The notes under the pieces were generated by a model. It saw only the letters and a program-made list of their open reading frames with translations, was not told where the DNA came from and ran no database searches. From Tillandsia leiboldiana (Eukaryota > Streptophyta > Magnoliopsida > Poales > Bromeliaceae): a stretch of DNA of 64,000 nt. The first letter of the stretch is position 1; each line of letters starts with the position of its first letter. The stretch covers positions 40,634,977-40,698,976 of the forward strand of contig CM055061.1 of assembly GCA_029204045.2 (NCBI GenBank). Reading direction: 5' to 3'. This document shows, piece by piece, positions 33,174-45,626 of this stretch. The position numbers and the translations under genes are program-made.

Positions 33174-33708
33174 ACACCCATCGTGGTGTCTTTTCCCCAG
33201 GGACTTCTACTCCTGTTCCTGTTGCTCCTGTTGCTGATCCTTCTGACCGAGGCGAGGGAGTCGCGAGCTAGTTCCCTACTCGTCGCTGGAGTGTAGCGGT
33301 ACCCCTTCGGAGGAGAGCTTCAGTAGATTAGTTATTTTTTTTCCTCTGTTGAGAGACCTTTGTTGTGAGGTATAGAGTTGTATTTTACTTTACAGTTTGA
33401 GAGACTGATGTAGTGAGGACATTTTATGTATTGAGAGCCTGTACGCTGATGTATTTATTGGAGATATCTCCCTGTTGAGTTCTGAGTTTTGTATTAGAGG
33501 ACTTTGTATATGATCGTATTTGGGAGATGGACATTGTATCTTTATTTCCAGTTGTACAGTAGTTGATTTTACTTTCAGCTCTGATATCTGTATAGTATAG
33601 TTGATCTTTTGCAGGTTAGTCGCTTCGTCTATACGGGGCTTCCCGTATGGGCGGCGGATCTGTTGGCGAGCCCGGGTCGCAGTTTCGACGCCAGGGCGTG
33701 ACAATCCC

Positions 33709-35396
33709 GGCCACTCAGCCCACTATCCGGGCGAGGAGAAACTCTAAGTCCAAGGAAAAAGAATACAGAGTGTGGGAAGTCTAGAACATGAAGGAAACTA
33801 GAACAAGTGAGGGTTTTTTATTTGCTAATTCTATCATACATGCTTGCATGTTAGTCCACAAAAAAGGAGTACTTTACTTAATATGCATGCATACTATGAC
33901 ATAGAATTAGTACGCTGTCCGCTAATTTTGGAGGAAATCCAACCCACCTAGAATGCACCGATCCATAGTCCGATTAAGCTGAAACTGAATGTGTGTGTTC
34001 CTCAGGTTCACACGGTTTCAACGAACCTAAAAGCTCCAAAAAACTCCTCCCGGATAAACGGCGGTGCTCAAAATACCAAGTGCTGCCCAAACGGTCCACT
34101 ACAAAATTTAGCGTGCGCATCAACAGTGTGTAGAATCTAAACCGTACACAATTTTTACCCGGAACCAAAAGGAAAGATGCTCACCTTGATCGTAAGAAGG
34201 AGTTCCAACATATACTTTCTTAGCAACAGTCCAAAATCCCAACAAAAACTGAAATACAAAGTCGAATGTCGCGATGAGTTCAAACACATATTTCAGCATC
34301 AAATCCTTGTCATATAGCTCCAAAGACAGGAAAAGTTTACCTTTGAAATGACTTCAAAAAAATCCAAGAAAGGTATGGCTGCATTCCTCTCGAAGTCTAG
34401 ATAGAGATCGAGTCCTTAAACTCTCAAATCCACCAACTGAAAATCGAGAAAATGGATAAAAACTCCACGCTGTCCAGAAAATGCAACAGTAAAAAGGGGG
34501 TCTAAAGATACTGCGAGAAATCCCATGAAAACTCAAAACGGAGAGAAGCGATGAATTCCAAAGTCGAAGGCCTACCTCTCGTGAAGATCCTCCTAAAATT
34601 TTGGCTTAAATTTGCAAAGGGTACGCCCAGGGGAGTCTGCAGAAGAAATGCCGACGAAGAAAACTACAAATGAAGGAATGTCAAAGCTCGCGGAGTCGTG
34701 GAAGAAGCTAATGAAACAATCTCCAAAAATCCTCCAAAAAGACTAGAAGTGTAGAAAACTTGTAGAAGATCACCTCTGCCAAAGGGGGCTCCAAGAGGAC
34801 TTCAAAAAAAACCCAAAAAGCATGGTGGAAAGGCCTATTGTTAGTTGGTGGAAAGGCCTATTCCAGATCCGCACAGTGCGTGCCCAGACGTGTGGCGCGC
34901 ATCCGCGCGGCCTCCGCGCAGCGCCCGGAAGCGCCGGATCACGCCACGTGTCTCACGTTCATGTTTCGTGCGCCCCGCATCCGCGCGGTGGTTGGCGCCC
35001 GCAAACCGAGGCGCGCCACATGGATGGCGCGGTCCATGGCAAGGAGCACGCGGCGTGCGGCACGCCGAATCTACCGGGTCCGCCGCCCGGCCAATGGCGC
35101 GCTGCCACGTGGCCGCCCGTGCTGATCACGATGCGATGGCAGTGGCCCGCCAATCCCATTGCGCCACGTGGCCGCCCGCCTTCTTCGCTGGTCCCAGTGC
35201 ACGCGACTATGGGCCGTGGATCGTCCCACATATAAAATAAGCCCATTAGCCCGAAAATAGCTAATCTTTACTATTTTCGTGCCCTGAGTCTGTTTTTGGC
35301 GTCCGTCTGACGCGCAACGCACCCGATACACTAAAAATAGGTGTTTTCTCGCCGCCGACCACACAGTTTAGTCGCACGGGAATTCGGGACACCACA
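33709..35396 (-). mobile_element. LTR-e, right fragment
   Basis: Continues LTR-e from 29579 after the duplicated ATCCC. A GGTGGAAAGGCCTATT direct repeat lies at about 34823-34864 where the TATA region would be, and CACGTG boxes lie at 34945-35170. It ends ...GGGACACCACA at 35396, next to PMD pseudogene sequence, so LTR-e may itself truncate that gene. Confidence 0.82.
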
Positions 35397-36321
35397 GTCG
35401 AACCTCTCCCGAAATCAAGAGGGGTGGTCGTTTCTTCCTCGAGCCAAAGGGCACCCAATAATTCGTCGATCGTTCCTTCTCGGTATAGAACACCCGGAAG
35501 TAACGCGCAAAGTCAAGGGAGTTACCCGAGGAGAACAGCTTGGGACGGCCGAAGGATGGGCCATAGGAAATGAACTGTCAAAGAGAGATAGGAGAAAATA
35601 CGGCACGATATAGCAAAGGGAAGTAGAACTGAATGCACAGTTGCAGGAATCACAGCACGCCGCACCCTGGGCCAATCACTATTTTATCCTCCCTTATTGT
35701 GATCGACTTGATCGCCTCAAAGATCTCTCGGTATATGAAGGCGAGGAAATACGGACCGAGGACGTTCTTTTGGCCGTTGGCAAGCGCCACGGCGATCGGT
35801 AAAAAGTCCCAGTTCATTTTCTAGGACCAGGTGCAAAAGAGGCTATAACATAGCCAATACCAAAGGAAGGTGGTGTGCTCTTCCTTGGAGACCAGCTTTG
35901 CCCTGTGGCCAGTAAAGATCTTTGCGAATTTTCGATACGCGAGATCTGTCTTTGGATCCAGGCCAAGGGCGAACTCGTCCATCCCCTTGGTCATGAAATC
36001 CGAGGAGAGAATGATGCTGTGGGTGAAGGCCGCTGATAGAGGCCACGTCCATCAACATCGGGGTAAATGGTCCCGAACGAAAGAAAAAGGCATTGGAACG
36101 CGTCGACCACGTCGACCATAAGCATAAGGTCGACGCCAAGAGAAGCGTATTGGCCTGGTAACTATTGCGGGAGAGTTGGATGGCATAAAAAATGTCAACC
36201 ACCTTCAACGAATCCCCATAAACGGCATTGACCCGATCGAGCCACCGCACGTAGGACTCGAAAATAGTGGGCTAGGTACGGAGGCTCTTTCCAAAGGCCT
36301 TATTAGAAACCCAAGTACCGA
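35397..36321 (-). pseudogene. PMD-domain gene, main part, broken
   Basis: Minus-strand remnant of a plant mobile domain protein (PMD, aminotransferase-like family). The clearest frame, 36250-35960, gives a WLDRV motif, FFFRSGPFTPMLMDVASISG (the PMD core is typically FGPMTPTLLDVAALTGL-like) and then a frameshift. After the shift come HTTFLWYWLCYSLFC, then FLPIAVALANGQKNVLGPYF, QLCIQFYFP and FARYFRVFYTEKER. Several premature stops are present, including TAG just before the SYVRWLDRV part. The 5' exon lies at 51546-51727 beyond the 15-kb gypsy insertion, and the 3' side is cut by LTR-e at 35397. PMD proteins occur both as host factors for TE silencing and inside MULE or gypsy transposons, so a TE-borne origin is possible. 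Confidence 0.75.
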
Positions 36322-39300
36322 TGTCACGCCCCGGGGTCGATACTGCGCCCCGGCTCGCCAACAGATCCGCCGCCCATACGGGAAGCCCCGTATAGGCGTA
36401 GCGACTAACCTGCAAAGACACATCTACACTAGCAGATATCAGAGCTGAAATAGTAAAAGCTGAAATAAAAGACATAAAGTATAACTACAACTCACAAATA
36501 TACAGACCAACCTCACCAGAATACAAGAGTCTCTCAGAAAAGCAGAAAAGAAAGGTACAACTCGATACCTCACCACAAAAGTCACTCGACATGACACACT
36601 CCAAAATAGTACAGGGGTACATCTACTCTCACACTGATGACGACAGGAAGGGAACTATCTCGCGACTCCCTTACCTCGGTCTGAAGGAGCTGGGTCAGCA
36701 ACTGGAGCAGCAGGAACCGGAGCAGAAGTCCCTGGGGAGAAGACACCACGACGGGTGTCAGAACTACATCCCACAGTAGTTCTCAATGGGTGCCGCCAAC
36801 AAGCATGACGGTCTGCCCACCAAGTCTACCAGAGGCATAAAGTAACATATGCAGTGCTGTAAGGAAAGCTGGGAAAAGTAACTCTACAGCTACTATGCCT
36901 CTAACTAGATGCTCAAAGAGTGGAACAGAAAGAACATGATGCCACAACTAACTCTCATCCCTGATCACCCAATCTAAACTGACTGCCTCATCGGGTCCAG
37001 TCAAACCTGCGCCAACCTACTGCCGTTACGTCCCGAGGGAGCGGACTTACGTAGGACGTCCATGGCTGCCAACACAAGCACAGCCAGAGAGACAAATGCA
37101 ACAACCAGTCGCGATAGAAAAGCTCGATCTCATGCCGGTACAACAACCCGGTCTCGCCTACTCCGGAGTGGCACTCGAGGGGAGCGACCCGCTCGAGTCA
37201 AAGTAACACATATCAAGTATCTCAGTAAAGTATCTCTGTAAGCTCAATGTGGCTCATGCAGGCTATGATCCAAATCCTCGATCAACCAGATCGGCTAACC
37301 AACCAAAAACAATGTCTCACTCACTGGCTGGAATCTACACAGCTGAGACTCACAGTCACACTGACAACTCCCAAGAACCTAGATCTATAGACTGCTATCA
37401 ACTCCCCTCGGTCCCCAGACACGAGTGCAAATGCATCCCACGACCACCTGACCTCTCGGCCCACATCCCGGGCGAGGAAAAGCTAAGTCCAGAGTGAAAC
37501 GAAGTATAGTGGTGTGGAATGTCTAGAGCAATAAAAACCTAGCCCAAGTTAGAGTTTTCTACAGACTGGCTGAACATGATGCATATGACAGGGGTGCTAG
37601 GTCAAGTTCCAAGATTTCACTACTTAACATAAAGTAGGAATCAAAAGATTCAACAACAGATATACAAGATACTAACACACAGTTTTACACATGCTATTTA
37701 CTCCAATTTCTAACATGCATGATCCTACATACATAGAATTAGTACACAGTCCAGAGTTCTTGGAAGCAAGGTCACCCACCTGAAAGTGCTAACTGTCCGG
37801 AATCGTACAGCTGAGAAAGCCCAAAATAGCCAAATCACAAAACCCACCAAGTCAACAACACGGTAGAAGTGCTCACAACCTCCTGGGTACAAAACATACA
37901 CCAAAATTACACTTTAATCCACACAAATCCAAGTTCCCAAAATCTGTGGTGAACAGTCCCAATAACACGAAATTTTCACCTGAAAAACCTCCTCCAAAAA
38001 TTCCAATAAAAATATGACGGCGATCAACGCGAAGAGTAGATGTCGATAGTGTCCTGAAACATCGAATTCCGATGTCTAGATGAGGAGATAAAAATCCGAC
38101 AAGTAGGTGCTGTCCAATTCAACCAACAGTCGCAAAGGGGGTTAAAAATGTACCCAGAACCCCTAGAAAAGCTCAGTTCCAGAAAAAGCGTCCAACAATG
38201 AAAATGTAGATTTACCTCTTACGAAACCGTCACCGCAGAAATCGTCCAAAAATAACATCGGGGTAGCTCGGTAGACCTCCCAGACTAAACTGCGACGAAA
38301 ATGGGCCTCCAACAGTAAATCGTCGCTCCGCACCCCGATGCAGAAGTCGCCGTCGTCGCGGCCTCCAAAAATCCTGGGCCTCCGCCAAAAGTTGCGCAAG
38401 AGGAAGAGAAGGAAAATTGGTGAAGGGCTCCAAGCGAAATGCTCTCGGGAAAAGCTCAGAAACGAGGCCCCATGAGGCCTATTTATAGGCCTCACCCGGA
38501 AAAGCCAAAAAAAAACAAGTCATTGGGCTTTTGGGCCCAACTTTCGGGCGCCCGGAACATTCGGGCGGCTACAGTGTTGGGCCGGCCCAACACTGTTCAC
38601 GCCCGAATTCACCTGGTGCCGCCACGTGGCCCGCCGAACAGCAAACAGCTGTGCGGGCCACTCCCAGGCTGCCACGTGGCCCTCCCCCGCACAGGAAGGC
38701 GGTTGGCGCCCGCCAATCAGGCGGCGACACGTGGCCTCCCGGTTGACCCGCCAGCCGATCGGCGGCGGCGCCGGGCGCGCGGCATGGCCCTGACGTGCGC
38801 ACGCGCCCCGAGGCGCCAGCCCCGGCCCCGTGCACCGCGCTCGGTGCGCCCGCGAATCAGAGGGTGACACGTGTCCCCTACACCCGGTCCACGCATTCCA
38901 CTTTGGAAATTCCGTGGACCGCGCCGCGTGCACCGACCAACCGGAGGCTGCCACGTGTCCCCGCCTTGGTCCATGCACCGCCGCGCTCACCCACTAGACC
39001 GCGCGCCTTGCTCCCGCCAATCAGGCGGTGCCACGTGTCCCTGCGCCGGGTCTGTGCACCCCGCCGTGCTGCTCTGTGGACCGCGCGCCGTAAACCGGCC
39101 AATGATAGGCCGCCACGTGGCATGCCGGCGGTCTACGGCCCCTCCCATGCACCAAAAATTACAGAAAACTTCCGGGAGTCCGTTTTTGGGCATCCGGACT
39201 CAGAATCAAACAAGCAAATAGCCGTTTTCAAGCGTTTTTCCGTGCTGAATCCATTTTCGACCTCTGTTGGGCCTAATTCTTTTCCGAAATTTCGGCAAAC

Positions 39301-39447
39301 CCAGCCGAAGGCCAACACAGCTAAAAATATCTCAAAGGGTCCATCTGTGGCATCCCATTGATGCACCATGGGCCAAATACACCAACACTAGGTGCTCTAA
39401 CAGTGGATTCATCGGAAGAACGTTGCATGGGAATCAGGGCCACCACA
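36322..39447 (-). repeat. 3' LTR of the gypsy element
   Basis: 3,126 bp, from TGTCACGCCCCGG to ...GGCCACCACA. It has a TATA box at 38480-38487, a CGGGCGCCCGGA half-palindrome near 38545 and seven CACGTG boxes between about 38623 and 39120. The hairpin's left arm is changed near 36760. Confidence 0.95.
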
Positions 39448-39464
39448 TCCTCCCCCACTAAAAG
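39448..39464 (-). other. Polypurine tract of the gypsy element
   Basis: The sense reading is CTTTTAGTGGGGGAGGA directly upstream of the 3' LTR. It is identical to the tract of the non-autonomous element. Confidence 0.85.
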
Positions 39465-39517
39465 GAAGTTTCGTCGTCGAAACAAAGTAAGGTAGAACAG
39501 GCGTACCTCAACCAGTA

Positions 39518-41676
39518 GTCTCGAACAGAAAAGGGTAGGTAGATCTCATCACTGACTCCAGCTCCCAAGTAGCCTCTCGCTCCTCGTGATTGCTCCATAA
39601 GATCTTCACATACGGGATGGCTCAGTTGCGCAATTCCCTCACCTCACGAGCAAGAATCCGCAACGGGCGCTCCTCATAAACCAGGTCCTCACCGATCTCC
39701 AAGGGAGTGAAGTCAACCACATGCGACGGATCAAACACATATCTCCTCAGAGCTGAAACGTGGAAAACATCGTGTACACCGGCCAAGCGTGGAGAAAGAG
39801 CAACTCTATAAGCCACAGGGCCCACCCTCTCAAGTACCTCAAAGGGTCCAACAAAACGGGGACTAAGCTTCCCACGCACTCCAAATCTCCGGACCCCTTT
39901 CGAAGGTGAGACCTTCAAGAAGACATGGTCACCAATCTGAAACTCTAGGTCTCGCCGTCGAGTATCTGCATAGCTCCTCTGACGACTCTGGGCTATCTCA
40001 AGGTGTCGACGAACAACTCTGACTTTCTCCTCAGCCTCCAAAAGAATATCTGGTCCCAAAGTCCTCCTCTCACCCACGTCACTCCAATACAAGGGTGATC
40101 GACACTTGCGTCCATACAACGCCTCAAACGGAGCCATCTGAATGCTCGCCTGATAGCTGTTGTTATACGCAAACTCAACCAATGATAAGTGTCGGTACAA
40201 CCCCCCTCCAAAATCCATAACGCACGCTCTCAGCATGTCCTCGAGGGTCTGTATAGTGCGCTCGGACTGGCCATCAGTCTGTGGGTGGAAAGCAGTGCTG
40301 AATCTGAGCTGGGTCCCCAAAGTTGACTGTAAACTCCCCCAGAATCGTGACACAAATCTCGGATCCCGATCTGAAACAATCGACGCCGGTACACCATGCA
40401 GCCTCACTATCTCGTCCATATACAACTGTGCCAGACGCTCCAATGACCAAGTCATCTGAACAGGTAAGAAATGTGCAGACTTGGTGAGTCTATCCACAAT
40501 AACCCAAATCGCGTCGGCTCCACTCTGCGCTCTCGGCAGCCCTGTAACAAAGTCCATGGTGATGTGGTCCCACTTCCACTCGGGAATTGGAAGACTCTGT
40601 AACTTGCCAGCAGGAACCCGGTGCTCCGCTTTCACTTGCTGGCAAGTTAAACAGTGTGCCACAAATCTTCCAATGTCCCGCTTCATTCCGGACCACCAAA
40701 AATGTGCCTTGAGGTCCTTATACATCTTAGTACCACCAGGATGAATGGTATAAGGTGTATAATGGGCCTCTCTCAAAATCTGGTCTCTGATCTCTGGATC
40801 CGAAGGCACACATACTCGGTCCCTGTACCGCAGTACTCCCGAGCTATCCACTGTAAAATCCCCTATCTGATCTGCCTGAATCTGTGATCTGATCCTCTCC
40901 AAGTGGGGGTCCTCACTCTGCGTCTCCCTAATCCTGTCCAACAGAGTGGGCTGCAAGACCATAGACATCAGTCTAGCAGAGATCCCAGGGGATACAACCT
41001 CAATCTGAAGTCGCCTCAACTGCTCAATCAGCGGGGCCTGCTGTGTGATCAACATGCTCAAGCTCTGCACTGATCTCCGACTCAAAGCATCTGCTACCAC
41101 ATTGGCCTTGCCGGGATGATAAAGGATACTCACATCGTAATCCTTTAGCAACTCCAACCACCGGCGTTGTCTCAGGTTCAGCTCCTTTTGAGTAAACAGA
41201 TACTTTAAGCTCTTATGATCCGTATAAATCTCACAATGCTCACCGTAGAGGTAATGCCGCCACAGCTTCAATGCGAACACCACAGCTGCAAGCTCCAAAT
41301 CATGAGTAGGGTAATTCTTCTCATGGTCCTTTAATTGCCGTGAAGCATAAGCAATTACCCTACCATGCTGCATCAAGACACAACCTAAACCGTTGTGCGA
41401 GGCGTCACTGTAAATCACGAAGCCATCTCCCATCACTGGCAGTGCAAGAACTGGCGCTGAAATCAATCTCCTCTTCAGCTCCTCAAAACTCTGCTGGCAC
41501 TGCTCAGTCCAAATAAACCTCATCCCCTTCCTAGTCAAACAGGTCAGGGGAGTAGAGAGCTTCGCAAAGTCCTCTACGAACCGACGGCAGTAGCCTGCCA
41601 AGCCCAGAAAACTCCGGACCTCCGTAACCGTCGTCGGTCTCGGCCAATCCCAAACTGTATCAATCTTCGTCGGGTC
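39518..41676 (-). CDS. pol: Gypsy pol, 3' half: RT end, RNase H, integrase, chromodomain-like tail
   Basis: One open frame from the nested-LTR junction at 41676 to a TGA at 39622. It starts with the RT thumb (RSFLGLAGYCRRFVEDF), then RNase H (VIYSDASHNGLGCVL near 41420-41380; TDHKSLKYL; LYHPGKANVVADALSR). Next comes an H2C2 integrase finger (HPGGTKMY ... HCLTCQQVK) and a DDE core with MDFVTGLP, VSDRDPRF and PQTDGQSERTIQTLEDML. The GPFEVLERVGPVAYRVALP-like region and VFHVSALRRY follow. Beyond the TGA the same frame gives PYVKILWSNHEEREATWELE, a chromodomain-like segment ending near 39518. The TGA therefore cuts off only that tail. Products would copy RNA and integrate cDNA. Codons before 41677 continue the frame of 45627-48268. 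Confidence 0.93.
41672..41676. repeat. TSD GGGTC, left copy
   Basis: Matches 45622-45626 on the other side of the nested solo LTR. Confidence 0.9.
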
Positions 41677-44600
41677 TGTCACGCCCCGGCGTCGAAACTG
41701 CGACCCGGGCTCGCCAACAGATCCGCCGCCCATACGGGAAACCCCGTATAGACGAAGCGACTAACCTGCAAAAGATCAACTATGCTATACAGATATCAGA
41801 GCTGAAAGAAAACTGCTAAAAAGAAGAAAATATACAACACAAAGCCCTCACCAAAAGTACATAAATCTCTCAAGCAGTAAAATAAAAGTACAACTCTATA
41901 CCTCACAACAAAGTCTCTCAAAAGTACGGGGTACATCTACTCTCTGGACGATGACTGGTAGGGAACTAACTCGCGACTCCCTTACCTCGATCAGAAGAAG
42001 CAGCAACAGGAGCAGCAGGAACAGGAGTAGAAGTCCCTGTGGGAAAAACACCACGACGGGTGTGAGAACTACGTCCCAAGTAGTTCTCAGTGGGTGCCGC
42101 CAACAAGCCCGACGGTCTGCCCACTAAGTCGACTAGAGGCATAAGGTAACAATATAATACTGAAATGAAATGGCTGGAAAAGTCACCCTACAGCTACTAT
42201 GCCTCTATCTAGATGCTCAAAAAGTGGAACAGATGGAAACATGATGCATCTACTAATACACACAGTAACTCACCAAATCTATACTGACTGCCGCAAAGGG
42301 TCCAGTCAAACCTGCGCCCACCTACTGCCGCACATCCTCAACAGGACGGGTCTACCGTAGGGTGTCCGTGACTGCCACTAACTGGCCCAGCCAGAGGGAC
42401 GGCGTCGATAAGTCGCGATAGCAAGTAACAGGCCCAACTCCGGAGTGGCACTCGAGGGGCGCGACCCCACCGAGGAAAGTATCTGCGTATCTCTGTCGAG
42501 CTCAAATATGGCTCATGCAGGCTATAGTCCAAACCACGATCAACAAGATCGACCAACAACACCAACTCTCAACCACAGGCTGAAAAACCACACAGCTGGG
42601 GCCACCGTCCACCAAACGGCTCCCACAACAGAACACTAAACTCTCAGAAAAGACCGACACCATAAGGGTTCGGAAACCTGATAGACTGGTGCTAAGAACC
42701 CTATCAAACAAGAACAGACTCTAGGCTCCGCCTATCGAAGTTCCCGATCCCCTTATAGTTCGGGAAAGCAATAATCACAGTATAACACGCAGAAGACACC
42801 AACAGGGCCCGAAAGTCCCGGGAGACCTACACCTACAACCCTATCAAACAAGAACAGGTTCCAGGCTCGGCCCCCGTGGCTTTCGTCCCGACAGAGGAAC
42901 GGCCCCTAGAACCCAGATCACTCGAATCCTTTCGAGTGGGGAGATTTACAAGAAAAAGGTGACATTTGTTAGTGAAAATCATTTAGATCTAGAAGAAATC
43001 CATATTTAATGATTTTAGTTCTTTTAGAAAAACAGTTAGAAAAATAAGTGTTTTACCCAAGCCCCGAAGGGCTGATGCCTTTGTCCAATCAAACAAGAAC
43101 AGACTCCAGCGGCCCTTCGATGCTTGGAAGAAAATATTGATAAACTAAAATCATGTATATGTCGAAAAGGATTCCGGGTTCTAGGTCCGGCTAACACTAG
43201 TAAACTACTGCCACTAACACAGTGGCGACAACCCAAACAGGGAAAAAAACAAGATCTCCCGGGTCCACCATTTACCCCAAACGGTTCCCGGTACAGACAA
43301 GCGAACCACTATAACTACCAGACTCCACTCGGCTCCCAAGCACGAGTGCAAATGTATCCCACACTAAAATGAAGTCCCTACCACTCGGCCCACTACTCGG
43401 GCGAGGATAACACTAAGTCCAGGAATGAAACATAAAGTGTGGATGTCTAAACATAAATAACCCTAGCCCAAGTGAGGGTTTTTCTACTGGTCTGGTTACA
43501 CATGCAACATATGACGGGGGTGCTAGGTCAGGTTCCAAGATAACAAATATTTAACATGATAGAAGGAAGTAAGAGATCACAAGATCGACAGATAAAACTA
43601 GGAACAACAATTCCTACACTCTAGCATGCTACCCAAGTCCAATCACTATCATGCATGATTCTATATCAATAGAATTAGAGCACAGTCCATAGATCTTGAA
43701 AGCAAAGCCACCCACCTAAAAATGCTAACTGTTCGGAGTCGTACAGCTGAGAAAACCTAGAAAAATAAAAAGTCTATGTCCAACAGGTCCAGCACAGTCC
43801 ACAATCCCTCCTGGGTACAACATAAGGCTACAGTTACTTTAATCCCAAAATCTGCCAAGAAAAACAACACTAAAATTTCATCCGCAAAGATGTGATTATT
43901 CCACCTTCTGAATTTGCTCGAAAAATTCCAAATAAAATATCCCTGCGATCCTCGTGTCGATAGCTTCGAAACAAGTACCTGCACGCCCAATTCCGAGCAC
44001 CGTAGGCCATGTTACAAATTCCACAGTATCGATGCGCACAATCCCAAAACCTTTCAACTGTAAACTCTTGTACAGATAAAAGGAAAAGTGTATACCTTCG
44101 GGAAGATCTCCAAAAATTCCAAGAAAAATACCACGATGATACTCGCATCGAGTAGATGAAAAAAGTCTATAAGCACGTCCTGATCCGACACTCGTGCGCG
44201 GAGATCTCCTCGGATGAAGCTGCTGTCCTCACAAATCCTCACAGCAAACCAGGTCCTCAGTGAGCAAGGAATAACTCCTCGAAAAACACGAAACCAGGAA
44301 ATATGGAAGAAACCAAAATTGTAGCCTTACCTGTTGCGAATCCAACGGCGAAGAAATCGCTCAAAATGATGGTCGGAGTAGGCCGGGAGAGCTCGTGCAC
44401 CGAAGATCGACGGAAGAAGCACCGAAGAAGGAACGTCGTGCCGAGCCAAGAAAATAAGAATCTCGATAAGCGTGCGCCGAAAAATCCCCAAACTCTGCAG
44501 ATGGAAGCTACACTACGAGAGGATCAACTTTGGTGAAGAACTCCTGCCGGTTTGAAGCTCGGAAGTGCCAAAAAAATGAAGAGGAAAGGAGCTTGGGCCT

Positions 44601-45621
44601 TTAAATAGGCTGTAGAAAAACAAATGGGAAAATTCCCAACATGTCCCAAGATTCGGGCGCACCCGAACTTTCGGGCGCCCGAATCCGGGCGCAAGGGCGG
44701 TTTACTGTAGCCGCCCGGAAAATCCTGGTGCGGCCACGTCACCCGCACAGCAAACAGCTGTGCGGGGCGCGCCGGGAGCTGCCACGTGGCCCACCCGGTG
44801 GCCGACACATGTCCCGCACAGCAAACAACCGTGCGGGGCGCGTGTCGTGCCGCCACGTGGCGCCTACCCGGTCAAACCGGGTAGGTGGCGCCCGCCAGTG
44901 GCAGGGCGACACGCGTCCCCTGCCACTGTCGCGGTCACACGTGCGGGCAGGACGCCGCACTGGCCGCCTGCCACGCACGCGCCCCGAGGCGCCCTCCCGC
45001 GACCCAGTGCGCCGCGACTCGTGAGCCCGCGAATGGCGTGACGACACGTGTCCCGTGCACCCGGTCCACGCACCCAATTCAGGTTCCGTGGACCGCGCCG
45101 CGTGCACCGACCAACCGGGGGATGCCACGTGTCCCCCCGCCCCGGTCCATGCACCGCCGCGCAAATTCTGTAGACCGCGCCTCACGAGCCCGTCAATCAG
45201 GCGGCGCCACGTGTCCATGCGCCGGGTCCGTGCACCCAGCCGCTCCCCTCTGTGGACCGAGCGCTGCGGACCGGCCCAATCACAAGCCGCCACGTGGCAG
45301 CTGGCGGTCCACGGCCCCTCCCATGCACCGAAATTCAGCGAAAACTTCCGGGGGTCCGTTTTTGGGCATCCGGACTCCAAATTTAACAAGCAAACAGCCG
45401 TTTTCAAGCGTTTTTCCGCGTTGAATCCAAATCCAACCTCTGATTGGCCCAAAACAAATCCAAAACTTTGGCAAATGCAGCCGAAGGCCAATCCGGCTGT
45501 GGATATCACACAGGGTCCATCTGTGGCATCCCTTTGATGCACTATGGACCAGATACACCAACACTAGGTGTTCTACACCACGGTTCATGGGAGAAGCCAC
45601 ATGGGGATCAGGGTCACCACA
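41677..45621 (-). mobile_element. Solo LTR nested in the RT coding region
   Basis: 3,945 bp, from TGTCACGCCCCGGC to ...GGGTCACCACA, with an exact TSD GGGTC. It is the LTR-c type, with TCAAACAAGAACAG boxes near 42703, 42842 and 43086, TTTAAATA at 44600-44607, a palindrome at 44670-44683 and many CACGTG boxes at 44780-45300. Its removal with one GGGTC rejoins the RT frame between the palm (VSAAGVAVDP) and the thumb. It inserted after the host element and later lost its interior by LTR recombination. Confidence 0.96.
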
Positions 45622-45626
45622 GGGTC

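Larger units (their letters stand above)
29580..33703 (+). mobile_element. LTR-f, plus-strand solo LTR
   Basis: Runs from TGTGAGGAACCG to ...CAGGGCGTGACA, 4.12 kb, with an exact TSD ATCCC (29575-29579 and 33704-33708). It is the clearest sense copy of the family. The GC-rich upstream part is at 29860-30240, the GAAAAATTTCGGGCGCC box near 30240, TATAAATA at 30302-30309, and the leader then runs about 3.4 kb to the LTR end. The leader holds donor-like CAGGTAGG near 30574, several other AG/GT sites, two minisatellites and the hairpin at 33148-33173. No partner LTR or interior is present, so it is a recombination remnant. Confidence 0.93.
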
